Assembly: GCF_963678975.1 (NCBI RefSeq)
Contig: NC_089274.1
Coordinates: 21,785,133 to 21,849,132 of the forward strand
Length of the DNA: 64,000 nt
Reading direction: 5' to 3'
From: Dysidea avara
Taxonomy: Eukaryota; Porifera; Demospongiae; Dictyoceratida; Dysideidae
The notes under the pieces were generated by a model that was not told the DNA's origin, did no database searches, and worked only from the letters and a program-made list of their open reading frames with translations. Shown piece by piece: positions 1 to 12,628 of this stretch. The position numbers and the translations under genes were made by a program. Within the stretch, counting starts at the first letter, position 1. Each line of letters starts with the position of its first letter.

Positions 1-434
1 TAAGTCAGTATAGACTGAAGTAGAGCCACTAGCATATCAGCAGGTGTAGATGACCCCTTGTTTTACTACTTTTCCTATGGTTCTTAATAAAACATAAACC
101 TGATTCCTTTTTTTCCTTGCACTTGTAAATAGCTAGTATAGTCCAAGTGTTATAGTTGGATTTCAGGCAGATTAATATATCACCACTCTTCCCTAGCTTA
201 CACAGGACCTGAAGCTATATTGATGCTGCCCTCGAATAGCAGTTGACTTTGAATTGTAGCCAGTACGTACCATCCACAGGTTCTTGCAATGTAAAAATAC
301 TAGTAGTCACAACACCCATATAAATATAAATTATGATGAACACTTCCCAGGTTCTTAATAAACTGTTTCTCCTGCATTATATGTATAAAATAATTCTCTA
401 ATGATGTCATTGGATCACCTTATATTTTATGTAG

Positions 435-973
435 GCATGACATGGCTTCATGTACTAGCCTATGAGAATGCTGAAGGTGCGGGCACTAGAATCATGGATG
501 CATTCAACATAGCCTACCATGTAAAGCAGCACAACCCCGAATACTATGCCTTACTGAGCAGGGTTCCCATCCCATATGAAATCATGCTCAAAGATTGTAC
601 GTACAGAAAGCACAGGAAAACCTTCATTCTTGATGACGATGATGAGCTACTTGCAGTGTCACTAAACCACATTGATCGCCGACCGCTAGATGAGAAATCA
701 CTAGCAGAAGCCAGAAAGGTGTTGTCGTGTGGTACTGATGAGGCAATGAAGAAAATGTACGGAGCATTACGTTATCTACACGAGGTGATGTATAGTAACC
801 AGTATGCTTATACATGTGATTTGCGACCTGGTGTGCTGGCAGCAGTGAATAACTGGCGAGTCTTTCACTCAAGGGATGCTTTGATCAAAGGTTACCGCAA
901 GGTCTGTGGAATGCATCATAATCGTGAAGACTGGATGAGCAAGCTCTTAACACTAGAACGACTCAAGAACTGA
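435..973 (+). CDS. TMLHE: TMLHE-like 2-oxoglutarate dioxygenase, 3'-terminal exon (gene starts left of window)
   Basis: This is the last coding exon of a TauD/gamma-butyrobetaine-hydroxylase-family enzyme. Family members hydroxylate trimethyllysine (TMLHE, mitochondria) or butyrobetaine (BBOX1, cytosol) in carnitine synthesis, using Fe(II), 2-oxoglutarate and ascorbate. The exon follows a pyrimidine-rich acceptor whose AG ends at 434 and runs open to TGA at 971-973. The segment LHVLAYENAEGAG resembles the region just after the metal-binding HxD. Near the end NNWRVFHSR corresponds to the family NWRVLHGR block carrying the second metal histidine and the 2-oxoglutarate arginine, and GYRKVCG resembles the TMLHE rather than the BBOX1 tail. 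The exon with the first His and Asp ligands is outside the window. The family call is firm; the choice of TMLHE over BBOX1 is moderate. Bases 1-434 are intron. Confidence 0.72.
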
Positions 974-1996
974 CTATACTAAGTACTTTGACAATCAATG
1001 CTAGAAAATTTGTTTTCTGCTTAGATTTAGCTATCGCATAATATTATAGGCATGTGTTGGATATTACAGGTGTATAACATATCTATAGATCTAAGTAGCT
1101 GTATGAATGTCCATTATGAAACATAGACAATGCTAGTGTCTGGTGTGCAGGTGTATGATATTTCATTTACAGAGAATTTAACTAGGATGTGGGAGTCAGC
1201 AACTCTATTTAGAATAGGTGTTTAAACAACTGATAAATAGTTTTATATTCTTCACTGTTTTAATACAGTATATGATAGAGTATCTCAATCTCTAAAATTT
1301 ATGTAGAGAGGCTCTAGCTCACCTATAGTTTCCACATTAACAGGTTCCACTGTAAATACCTGTACCAGTTTCATGATATAGAGTACTGAATACAAATACT
1401 TTTCCCCTATACAAAGTTGCTTCTATGAGTCCTATCACACAATAAAGAGGAACTAGCTATGCCAGTGATCTCACATATACTACTATCTCATCGTGATTAG
1501 CTTACAATTCGTATGTAGTGTTTGGAATTTAACTACACTATACATGCAGAGTTTTGTAGAGACATCTCAGAGATTATAGAAATGAATGACAGGTTGTATG
1601 ACATTGTGAGTATTGGGCTGTGGGGTATATGTTTATAGCATAATATATAGTGTGCACAAGGACACAGTACAGACACACATAAATATGGCCCAAACAGAAT
1701 AAAATGTGTACACAATGGTAAAGTTCATATACCATACAAGTATTGAAAGGACACTGAAAACTGCTAAAAGGAAATGCTTCATAGCTGTTGTACTGTAGTA
1801 TGAAGTTTGCCATATGTACAGTAATCCATTGATGTGTTGCATTATACAGCACTACAAAGTACTTGTGTATGTGGATCCATTCTGACATTAGGATCCTCCT
1901 GCATGCTTAACTAAACACAGCTATAAATGAAATCTCATGAAGCTTTAAATAAAACAATAGCAACTATTCTGTGTCATTTACAGCTGAGGTTGACAA
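974..1996. other. Spacer between two convergent genes
   Basis: This stretch lies between the stop codons of the dioxygenase (+) and the membrane ATPase (-). It is AT-rich and presumably holds both 3' untranslated regions. An AATAAA lies near 1441 on the plus strand. The open frames at 1533-1888 are low-complexity, lack splice support and match nothing I know. Confidence 0.5.
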
Positions 1997-4721
1997 CTAC
2001 TTTTCTTTGTAGTTTTCCAGTACAACAGAGATTGCAGTTTCCAGTAACTTATTCTGTGGAAATACTACCATTTCAAAAGGACTGTAAAACAGTACATTGC
2101 AGTTGGTTAAAGTATTAACAGTGTCTGTCACAATCAACACACTGAGGGAATAGTTTGCTGTTTTAAGATCTGACAAAACTGAAATGGCATCTGATGCATT
2201 ACCCACTTTGTTTAAACAGTTAGAAATGTGTGCAACTGCTTCCCTTTTCATTCCAGCCAGACTGTCATCAATACTCATATTGTAGTATGTCTGATACATA
2301 TAGAACCTGGAGTATGACCCAATATGACCTCCAATAGCATCATGTATTTTCTTAAATTCTTCTGTGCTCCAGAGCTTATGTGTATCCACAACTTCTGCTG
2401 CTATCTCAGAATAAGACATCTCTTCTACATAATATGGGCAGAAGGACAGACGTGACTTGCAAACAGAGCTAGCATCAAGCCATGAAAAATATGCTGTCTC
2501 TAGGATCATTGGAAAATGCATTATATTTTCCTTCATTTTTTCAACTGCTGCAAAACACTCCTTCTTGGCGTCATCATCCAAGTTTGATATCTCACGAATC
2601 ACCACTACTGGTTTTCGTTCTGGTTCACAATGATCAATAGCGTTTAAACTACACTGAAAAGTGTCCCAGTTACCATGTATTATACCAGGTGCAATCAATT
2701 CATACATCAGATATCTGAAGTTAAGCCCTATCATGATACTGAAGGCAGCTGCACACACTATGCTTAGATAAAAGACAGTTTGCTGAGGCAGCTTCAAATA
2801 GGCAAGGTACTTTTGTGGTACTATTGCTTGTATTATTCTTATAACAACAGGCAGGGTGGTCCCTAATAATGCAATTATTGATCCACGGCTAGATAAGTTC
2901 TGAATTATATCCCATATCATAGCTCCTGTCCACTCTGACATGGAACGGCCACAATTGCTCTTCACCTCTCTCAGTATACACCAGTATTTGGAGTAGTCCA
3001 GTGTTGACATTACTTTGTAGATGTCTTTAGTTGCCTTGAGCATCACTTCTTCCCAACTGGCCTTGTTAGATACACCTTTTAAATTGATGTTCACTACCGT
3101 ATGACCACTCTGTTGCCATGCCTCCGTTACCAGATTAATACCACTAGTCTTGCCACTGTCTCTGGGGCCTACAATGACTTTAACACACTTTGAGTAGCGA
3201 ATTCCTTGGATTAAGTTCTTAAGCAGTTTCCTATTTGCAATGTATGGTAGGGATGGTTGGGAGTGGAGTGGTGGTTTGGCCTTTGCTAATTCCTCCACTT
3301 CAGCCAGCGATGGCCACACTGACACTTCAGTACTCTTCTTGTAAAGAAGCCCAGGAACAACAATGACCCACAGCAACATTAAAATTATGGAAGATAACAC
3401 AATGATGATTGAAGTCCACTTAAACCAATCCAATAACTAAACATGTCAGAAACACACATTACTTTGGTTGCTAATCAGCTTTAGCTTGCATCCATCTATT
3501 TTATTAGTACACACAGGGTTCTGCAGACTTAAGAGCATGCACATTTAAATCTAGCAAGCAAATGGTCCCTTATATTGGTAACTTTTACAGCTCATCTATC
3601 ATTTACTTTCCTGAATAAAAGAAAATAGTATACTCTAAATAAACTACAGTAGCCATTTTGACAAAAACATGGTCGTGCTTAAAATTCAGCAATGCAAGAA
3701 GTCCACAGAACTCTGTACATATATTTGTAGTCATAAAAATGCTTCAATAAACTGCATTACATATGTGTGTATGCATTTCTTTTTAGAACATGAAAAATTC
3801 ATCTCCACAAACATACAGTAATATCCTTGCCTAGACACCACATTTAAACAAACACTTTCACTACTTTACCCAATGATGATCAATCACTACTAGGGCTCTC
3901 AGTTTTGATTAATTTATTAATCAATTAGTCAATGATTATTAAACTGATTATTCAATTAATCTATATGTAGTGAACACCATGCATATAGCATCAGCTACAC
4001 CTAATCAACACTGTACACAGTATAGTAGTGGTAGTCTACACACCCCCTAGCATAACATTATAGGAGAGTTGAGTGAATAGCAGTAGTTGAAAAGTAGCTT
4101 AGTAGTTTAGCTGGCAACACTGGCTATCGTTGTCTGCACTTACAGGCTGCAATATGGCATGTTAAGAGTTCAGGATCTGTCATGGATGTTGTTAGTGACA
4201 GTAATGCTTCATTCTCTTACTATTGAAAACAATAAAAATTGTTCCCTTCAAGCTGCTTACTAGAAGTTTTTATTGATGACGTGTGTACACTACACGATTA
4301 ATTGATTACAAAATAATTATTCGATTATATATTTTCATCGATTAATCACTTTAATCGATTAATCATGAGAGCCCTAACCACTACATTTATGGTACAACAC
4401 ATGTACACATTATACCAGTGACAATTGATTGTGATATGTGAAAAAAATATACAGCAAAACCTCACTTACAAGGTAACCTCTTTAATAAGACCACCTTGAT
4501 AAAGTGGCCGTCCCAAACATAACATAACTTCATGACCTCAGTGATGAGACTATCTCATTACAGTGACCATGTCAACTAGGTCCCAAATATAGCTAAGGTG
4601 TACTTCATGACCTCCTTTATTCTTAGACCACCTCTGTTAGTTTTCACTATATTACAGTTATGTACTAAATGCCACTTACTTCATCAACCCAACTCTCATC
4701 TTTCTTCTTGTGTTCAGCCAT
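1997..4721 (-). CDS. Membrane-anchored P-loop ATPase (archaeal-ATPase/STAND-like), two exons
   Basis: I build two coding exons: 4721-4680 (ATG, 14 codons, donor GTAAGT) and 3436-1997 (after a TTTAG acceptor, TAA stop), phase 0, 493 aa. The large exon has no usable ATG at its 5' end: an in-frame TAG lies just upstream, inside the intron, so the short first exon supplies the start. The product begins with a charged MAEHKKKDESWVDE, then a hydrophobic segment (about 22-46), a Walker A GPRDSGKT (104-111), two further hydrophobic segments (about 200-220 and 234-254), and a Walker-B-like VVVIRE (291-296) in which Arg occupies the usual Asp position before Glu. This resembles archaeal-type AAA/STAND ATPases bound to a membrane. 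I do not recognise an orthologue and assign no function. The 1.24-kb intron carries a MITE and a dispersed repeat. Confidence 0.7.
3891..4376. mobile_element. hAT-type MITE in the ATPase intron
   Basis: The ends are inverted repeats: TAGGGCTCTCA on the left, TGAGAGCCCTA on the right. Inside them lie AT-rich stretches rich in ATTAATCGATTAAT. The flanks ATCACTAC (3883-3890) and ACCACTAC (4377-4384) are an 8-bp target duplication with one mismatch. The 486-bp length with no transposase ORF indicates a non-autonomous hAT element. Confidence 0.85.
4451..4645. repeat. Dispersed repeat with CTCTTTAATAAGACCACCTTG motif
   Basis: The block contains CTCTTTAATAAGACCACC followed by AAAGTGGCC, CATGACCTCA and CCCAAATATAGCTAAGG. 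Related blocks occur at 14720-15085, 44086-44175 and 45148-45330, so this is a dispersed family. I cannot classify it. Confidence 0.6.
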
Positions 4722-6829
4722 GCCAATTCTATGCAAACAATAGATTAAAACTGTATTATTTAAGATAAATAACACACAAAAGAAGTACACTGCACAAAGA
4801 AAAAATTGCATTGTCACAAAATGCTATAGTTAAAATATGAGTTCTAAACATCCCCACTAATGACACTACTTTAAAAAATGCTATTGGCGGGTTGGTATGG
4901 GTCTTGGTAGAAACCACTTTTAAATTTTACTGTATTTGTATGGCTCAGTATCAGTCTAGCATGCTCAGTTGCTACATTGCTGTGTTTATCATTTCAACAG
5001 TATAGATGCAATGGCAGTTAACTAGTATTCATTGTAGCTATCAAATCCTTAGCAGCTGCTACCTCCCATTTCATACAAGATACTCTAATAGAGAAATCAA
5101 GCAACAACTCTTAATAGAGCAAACACCTTTTGCTGATGGTTATAGGTAGCTTAATTTCACAGTTTAAAGCATTGAATTAATCTACTATGTGTGTAGCCTA
5201 AAATCCAATCAGAGTTGTTATAAAATCTCTGGGAGCATTTCCTTAAACCCCTCCCCTTACTTTTAATCATTAAGTTAAAACCACGTCCCAACAATACAAA
5301 ATTTTATTAAATACTTGTATATCTTATTCAGATAATGAATACAGCATTGGCTACTTCTATGTTACTATGTTAACCAAGAAACATGATGCGTTTTCAAACT
5401 TGCCTCTACCCACAGGTGCACATTTATAAACAATCAGTGTCTAAAGCTATTTTGGAGTCTACCATCTATAGTGATAGACGGGTAAGCTGAGTCTTTGGAT
5501 ATTTGTTAGTGCTACAGGTACAACAGAGTTTAAACACATGGGGCCATAAATACTACATACTTGCAACTGGAATCTTATGATGTGTGAAGATAAGTGTGTG
5601 GGATTTCAAGATCCTTTTTTCTCCTTACCCAACAAAGAGAAAAGAGGTGGTTTACCCACATGAGACTAACAATGAAACAAGTTCGGACAACATACTAATT
5701 TGATCAGAAAAGTCCAATATCTGATACAACTACAAGCAAGAAAACTGTAATCTGATTGAATTTGGATTTCATAAAATATTTTCCTTGCTAGACTGATTTG
5801 ATAAATCCCAATCATTTTCTATTTCAGGATGACTAGAAGAATGAAAATAAACTGACAACAATGATGTACAATCGATTGACAGTTCTGTAATTACAACCTT
5901 CTGTCCATAATTTGTTTTGTAAATAATATATTTTTGAAAATTGTGAAATATAATGAAGTTGTACTAAATATATTTCCTGTAAATACTCTCACATTTTAAA
6001 GTTTGCACATAGTTATAACAAAATGACAAATGGAATTGGACATTTGATTCACAGAATGTTTGTGTTAGTAAACTTTGTAACACAATTGTTCCATCTATAT
6101 AGACGTCACTTTCCATGCGAGCAATATATATGAACATCAAAATGTCTCCCCTATCTAAAGGCACCTTATTATTATTGGCTTGCACATATGGCATGTCATT
6201 TGTAACAAAAAATGGACTGCTAAATTGGGCCCCGATTCAAGTTAAGAGCTGCAATTAATATGCCCATCATGCTTATCTCAGGCCCGATTTAAGAACTCTA
6301 ATGAATCACCCTATTATAAATACTAGGAAAATGGGAAGGACCAATGGAAAATGTCTGATGAAGGTCATCATACAGGTTAAAATTTTATAGCATTGTTGTT
6401 GGATCCTTCTGCTAAACGATTGAAACATTCTAATAGAGCAGTCAACTGTAATTCTAAAGCAGTCAAGAATATATCCCTGTCCCACCAAGGGCCCACACTA
6501 AAAGTCTGTGAATTGATGGACTAAGATAAGGCCAGCCAAGTCATCAACATTGAAGCTAGCTACTCCCTCAAAACCATAAAGATTCAACTACTGAATAAAT
6601 ATGAAAAGGTTTACCAACTGACAGTTACATGCAGGAACTTGTACGATAAAACTTACAGACATGTGTAGCAGTTGTATTAAGTATCAAGCTGAGATGTTCT
6701 AATGAGGAGACTAATGAACAGTCATAGGGCTCCTTTTGGAGTCGCATCAGCCTGACAAGCATACTGCCTGACAAGCATACTGCTGCACATCATATGAGTT
6801 CTTATTTGGAAGCAACAGGAACAGGTATG
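4722..6829. other. Gene-free stretch upstream of the ATPase gene
   Basis: I see no exon with plausible splice sites on either strand. It holds two copies of the CTCTAATAGAG-type motif (about 5079-5125) and another at 6427. A sequence around 6238-6260 (AGTTAAGAGCTGCAATTAAT) recurs inverted near 9358-9380, so part of it is repeat-derived. Confidence 0.45.
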
Positions 6830-9020
6830 AAACAAGTCCAACTTTGGCAACTTTTCACATGCCTGGATTATACCAAATTTGGTAATTTTCAGACTAGCAA
6901 AGTTTGGTAATTTTCAGACTAGCCAAATTTGGTAATTTATTTCACATGGTAATTTTAGGCTAGTTTTTGGCTTCTTAAAGTAGCCAATTTTGGGAACTCC
7001 CAATTTTGGCAATTTCCAATTTTGACAAATTTTATATACAACTACCAATTTTTGGTGATTCTAATTGCATGTTTTATATGTTCTTCTACATGAACAATCA
7101 CTTGTGGGTTTTAGTATCCAAATTTGGCAAAAAATAGTATTGGGTGGAATAAAATAAAATATTGTTTTTGTAAATTTTTGCAATTCTGAAACTAGCCAAT
7201 TTTGGCAATTCTATTGGCATGTTTTCTTATGTTATGCTGAAAAATACTTGTGGGCGTTTTAGTATCTAAATTTGGCAAAACAGTATGGACTTTATCCACA
7301 ATGACGTCACTAGCACAAGATGGCTGCGTCATTTGGGGGCCTAATGTAATGTACAGGCACCTATGTAGAAATCCTTTTGATCGATCATAATTTTATTATT
7401 ACTATTTCAGCCAGGGAAGAAGATATTGAGCTCTATGCAACATGTACGGTTACAAGACCATACCATTTGTATCACATGCTGGAAATTTTCAAAATAACCA
7501 TTATCACTTATGTGCAGTATTTTTTGTTATTTTATACGGCTACTGGTTGGTATCTTGCTTCACGAGTGAAATATGATCGATCAAAACAATTTCTCCATAG
7601 GTGCCTCAGGACCATAGCCAGATTTTTATCTAGGTATGTTCTTTTAGAAGAAAAGGTGGACTTTTTAGTATTTAGGGTGTGCTCTTCTCTCCCCCCCCCA
7701 CCCAGGAAATTTTTTGATAATAGATACTAAAAGGCTGCATTTGGTGACATTTCAGTCAATAAAAATAACACAATTTTAAGGCAGCAAATTCAAGCTCAAG
7801 ACCAGATATACAGTGGATGTCATCTGGCAAAGTATCTCTACTACTACTGTAATTATACCATTTGTGTCTAAATGTGTTGGAATGTCACAGTAAATATGGA
7901 TGGGAAAGCCTTTCAGCAGGGGCAGCGGAGCAGGCCAAGAGTGTTTTAAGACAATGAAATACACACATTGCATTGAGTTGATGCATATTGTAATGGAAGC
8001 TCTAGTTTAGACGTTTTCATTCAGTATGTTTTTGTAACTGAATAAAATTAATTACATAAAGCTTTGAAAAGAGCCATGTAAACGTGACTGTTCTATTAGA
8101 GTGGTTGACTGCTTTATTAGGGTATCTCGATCTTCCGTTTCAAGCACTGAATTAGCTACTCGTAGCACTTCATTTAGCTTGATGTTGCTACTCATTAGTG
8201 GTATTTAGTAAACCATAGCTAATGGACTTTTGCTACTGAAAATTGGGACTTGTAGCTACTGGTGTATACTAAAATTGTGGACCTTTTTCCAAGAGGGCAG
8301 TTCTTCGGGTTACTGGCCTGTGCCTGTACATTAGCGGTCCCCCAAATAGCGTGGCCATCTTGTTGGATATAATTACGATTAAGAGTATTAATTGAGCTAC
8401 ATAATATTGAGATGGCAAGCAATTATTGTCAAAATTGGCAAATTTTGTAATTACCAAAATTGGCAAGTTTTGTAATTGCCAAAATTGGCTAGTTTTGTTA
8501 TTACCAAAATTGTGGAATGACTAAAAATAAAATTGGCAAATTGCCAATATTGGCAAGTCATCGGATTACCAAAATTGGCAACTTTAGGAATTTCCAGAAA
8601 GCAATTTCGCCAAAATTGGCATAATCTTTGCTTACCAAAAATTAAAGAATTGTGCTACCAATACTATTTTTACCAAATTTGGATACTAAACCCACAATCA
8701 ATTCTTTACATCAGGAGTTATATAAAGAGAGTACGTAAAATTCCAAACTTGGGAACTTTCAGCTACTGCTTATAAGTTCCAATGTTGGTAACTTTGTGAA
8801 GCTACCACAATGTATACAGGAATAGCCAAATTTGGCATTTCTGGGAATGACCAATTTTGGTGATTTCTGGAATTGCCAAAACTGGCAATTATGCACATTC
8901 CAGAAGTTGCCAAAAGTGGCAACTTTCGGGCATGTGCATTATTGCCAAAAACACTGCCATTACATACCTCGGAAATAAATAACAAAGTGTGCCGAATAAT
9001 CTGTGAACCTCTTCATTTCA
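6830..9020. repeat. Large foldback built from AATTGGC/GCCAAAATTGGC motifs
   Basis: The left arm (about 6830-7290) and right arm (about 8420-8970) are both dense in CCAAATTTGG, GCCAAAATTGGC and GGTAATTT words. Longer inverted matches link them: TTTAGTATCCAAATTTGGCA (left, near 7109) pairs with the reverse complement of CCAAATTTGGATACTAAACC (right, near 8675). The 1.1-kb centre includes a poly-C run near 7690 and a pair of CTATTAGAG motifs (8085-8133). It may be a composite or very long-TIR element; no transposase was seen. Confidence 0.6.
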
Positions 9021-9159
9021 AAGTTTCAGTGTTGAAAGACTTTTTGGTGGAACTATAGTATTTATGGTGGAACAGGGATACATTCTTGACTGCTCTATTC
9101 GAGTATTTAACACGGGTGACCGCTCTATTAGAGTGTTTTGATCGTTTTAGTGGCACAAC

Positions 9160-9266
9160 ATTAGTCTTGTACCCAGACCGCTTTTATCCCTTTTGTATTT
9201 AGGTGAGGGGAAAAAGGCCCCACCCAAATACACAACGGAAAAAAAGCGGTCTGAGTACGGGACTAG
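9160..9266. mobile_element. 107-bp MITE with CAGACCGCTTTT inverted repeats
   Basis: The left end TTAGTCTTGTACCCAGACCG and the reverse complement of the right end (CTAGTCCCGTACTCAGACCG) match at most positions. CACAAC flanks both sides and may be the target duplication. A further GTACCCAGACCGCTTTTTC at 9273-9291 looks like part of a second copy. Confidence 0.6.
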
Positions 9267-9299
9267 CACAACGTACCCAGACCGCTTTTTCTTATGTGG

Positions 9300-10014
9300 G
9301 GGCGAGAAAACACATACAAAAAATTGTAAAAATTGATGACCGGCATTTTCCTGATAGATATTAATTGCAGCTCTTAACTCGAGCCGGAGTCCTGGCGTGT
9401 CATACGAACGCTTTGTTAGTACGAAGCACTTGGTAAGAAGAATACGCTTCAGCGAGTCTATGAATACCACAGTACCACCTCTCACTGCGGCGTCCGTTCG
9501 TGACTGCTAGCAGATAGGATAGTAATACTATGATGCAGGCCTCTAAGTATACACAGTATAGTTTCTAAGCAATACAAGTATCAGAGACAAAAACGCACCT
9601 TTAGAGGGGAAAGTTCACAATCCACTCCGTTCACCCTCGTTACACGTACGCATTTCATACAACAAATTTATTCCAGTGTGGGATCGAGTTTTTCAGATGA
9701 TAGACATAAGGGGGTAGATAAAATTAATCGTGATTGATCCTTATGACAAACAGCTATAACATTCTTTCACCCTGATACACCACAGTATAAAACATCAAGA
9801 AACAAACCTTGAAACACACACACACTGGCTGCCAATAAGTAATAGTTTTAACACAGTATAAAGGAGTTACATAAATACTGGCTTTACAAAAACGAAGTCA
9901 CAATGTCCACATTAAAAATGACTGTCTAGATACGGATATGCACAAATAATGATAACACACAATTAGTATAGTTTGATTACAAAGGAGATATACAATGAAC
10001 AAAAAAGATGCTGA
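9300..10014. other. Spacer downstream of dispanin A
   Basis: Nothing coding can be supported. It includes a repeat fragment near 9358-9380 shared with 6238-6260 and AT-rich sequence that should contain the 3' UTR of the minus-strand gene to its right. Confidence 0.4.
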
Positions 10015-12465
10015 TTAAAAACCATTCTTCCAAATCACAACATGTATGGGAATACCAGTAGCACATGCCAGCATGATACAACCAATGGCTGTTCTCACAT
10101 GATTTGATCGTTCTTTGTATAATCTTTTGTGCTGGAGAGCCTATACATAAGAGAACAACAATATTATGTAATTGTGGAACCCTGCATGTATCCTTGCATG
10201 TATCCTTGCAAATATCAAACCCATTAGAAGCATGAGAGAGTAACATAGCGTGTAAGCAGAAAATTTGACAGGGAGTTAAATTTGGTAATTGGCAAATTTT
10301 CACTGAAATCGAATCTGCCAAATATCCGGCTAGCTAAAGAGATTGAAAAACACCTGTGAATCTATGCAGTTTATTCTAACGAAGATATATATATATATAT
10401 AGCTACTGAGCATGGTTCCACAGCTGCTATGGGGACCCGCAAGGCGTTCTCCTACCATGTGATTCTTCTACTGATGAGATAGCTACTAGCTGTAGCTACA
10501 TTTGCACTTGTGGTAACCTCAGCCTTGGATACAGCTGTAACCCTCAAAGCTATCGCTTGAGCTGCCATGATTATTGCTTGGCATTTCACGACGCCATCTG
10601 AAATTCTTGAATGCGGTCCGTGCATGATTAGCACTGGCCCCAGCAAGCAAGAGGAACTGTAAAATTTAAATTCATCAAATAAACATTTGTTCAACTAGCC
10701 AAATATTTTCCGTCAAATTTTCTGCTTTTATGGCACAAGCTTCAACCCCTTTAATAAAACTTCTGGTCCATAACATCAAGTTTGACAAGTACCTGGATGC
10801 TAGGGTTGACACTGGGCAGTATAATTCCATCTCTGTAAACACCAAGAGCATGCAGAAACAATTATACTGGTAGCAACACTTCATAGCAAAGTATTCCAGT
10901 CAACATGTTTCACATAACACATGTAGCTTTACATTCACCCCTGAAGTATTTTTAGGGTGATATTTTTGGCCAGAAAAGCGCAACCTTTATGATCCCTGCA
11001 TTATTGTACTGTATGATATTAGTTAATTGAAGAATTAACTGGTCCGGGAATTCTGAATGATCCAAAGTGCCTTCTCTAGTGATTTATATTTATTTATTGT
11101 GTTTCCTTATGTGAATTCTTTTGCCAGTATATATAATTGTGACCAGATTTTGGGAAATCAGCCACTTTGTCACATTTGACACCTCCAGTATTTATGGTTG
11201 AAATATAGCATTGCTAAGCACCGATCAACTTCACATTGAGTAAATTATTAGCCTGTACCTTGAATTACCAGAAAACCTTTGAAATAGCTACATATGTACC
11301 ACTACGGTAATACAGTAAAGTACTAAATTCTATTTGTTTCACGTGTGAAAAAAGTGGTTGGTTTTTCAAAATCTGATCACAATTTGTTATGGGTCACACC
11401 ATTTAAATAAAGGCCTGAAACCAATAATGAGAGTTTTCATCCTTAAAACGATATAACACATGTAGAGAAGAGAGAACACCACTCAGGAGTTTCAGAGATG
11501 GCCCACCTCTTGATGTGAAAATGACAGAAAGCAGTTTATAAGAAAGTGTAGGTGTTTAACAGTCCGCAGAGGAAAATTAGGATTTATTGATACCATTACA
11601 ATCCTCACTTTGCTCTATGTACCTTGACCTATGACCATCTCAACTATTCAGTGTCTAACAAATGTAGTGGACACTTCAAAAAGAGTAATGTGGACACTTG
11701 GTAATTGTCCCAAAATATTCTTTAGTACCTATACTGATCTGGAAAATCAGGACACCTTGATAAGGCAACTCCAACTTGATTTTCTGTTTCCCATCCACCT
11801 CCCACATGGTTTGTTAAAGTCAAGCCAGTATTCTAATTATCAGGTGATTGTTTTAGTTCAGATTCTTATCAGACATGACTAAATGGATGGCATAGGTGAA
11901 CATGCTGATTAATCCGAGTAAGTTACTTGCAACTATATCCACTACCATGTAGACAGTTACACATGTTGTGTCTATTACATAGTTACAAGGTGGGCAAACC
12001 AAATGAAATAATTTTTGTACTTACAGAAATACTGTATCCTACAGCACACGCTCCAACAGGAAAACATAACAGAAATGAGATAACGGCTAGACCAATTAAC
12101 ACAACATAAGGAATATACTCCACAGCTTTAGGGCGAACTCGGCGCTGCTCGGAGAGTTGACAACGACGTGGTGGCTAAAGTTATAAAAGTAGCACATTTA
12201 CAAGCCAATTAACATCCCTTACCTGTGTCGTTACTACCACTTCGCAATACTTCGGTAATTCTACATCCAAGCCAGGGTAGGGAGGTGCTGCGGTTGTTTC
12301 TTGCTGTGCAGGAGGAAGGACAGGGTAAGCCCAGTATTCGTAAGGCGGTGGTGGAGGTAAATCTGTAACAATTCAGTGAGGAGTGAGATCTCGCCTTGTA
12401 AACAAGCGTTACTCACCCGACAACTCTGAGGTATTATCCAATGGAACAGTATCTTCACTCGCCAT
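10015..12465 (-). CDS. CD225/dispanin-family small membrane protein A
   Basis: Four coding exons join in frame on the minus strand: 12465-12417 (ATG), 12362-12223, 12174-12025 and 10140-10015 (TAA), giving 154 aa. All donors are GTGAGT/GTAAG-like and all acceptors are pyrimidine-AG. The N-terminal half is acidic then proline-rich, with a PPPY (PPxY) sequence that could bind WW domains. Next comes a hydrophobic segment ending LLCFPVGACAVGYSIS, a basic loop ALQHKRLYKERSNH, and a second hydrophobic segment IGCIMLACATGIPIHVVIW. This two-membrane-segment, charged-loop plan with a PxG motif is that of CD225/dispanins, which include IFITM, PRRT and synDIG proteins of endosomal or plasma membranes. 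A specific function cannot be assigned. Intron 3 is 1.9 kb and could hide an alternative exon. A tandem relative lies just upstream. Confidence 0.75.
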
Positions 12466-12628
12466 TACGAGAACTTTGTCATTTGTTTACAACCCAAAGT
12501 AATTTAATACACGCTTAAATTCCATATATAGTTCAGCTCACGTGACAGCAGACAAATGAATAATTACACAGAAAAACAAAGTAGAATGAAAAATAGAATG
12601 ACTAATGTACAAATTTACATGATTCATT

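Noticed and set aside
3431-3433. TTG as the start of the membrane ATPase
   Set aside because: An acceptor TTTAG lies immediately upstream with an in-frame stop, and a 14-codon ATG exon with a GTAAGT donor at 4721-4680 joins in phase.
5964-6194. 76-codon minus-strand frame as an exon
   Set aside because: No acceptor and donor pair in phase with a neighbour and no recognisable domain.
9977-10321. 114-codon minus-strand open frame as a gene
   Set aside because: It overlaps the true last exon of dispanin A in another frame; the CD225-type reading is the one that joins the upstream exons.
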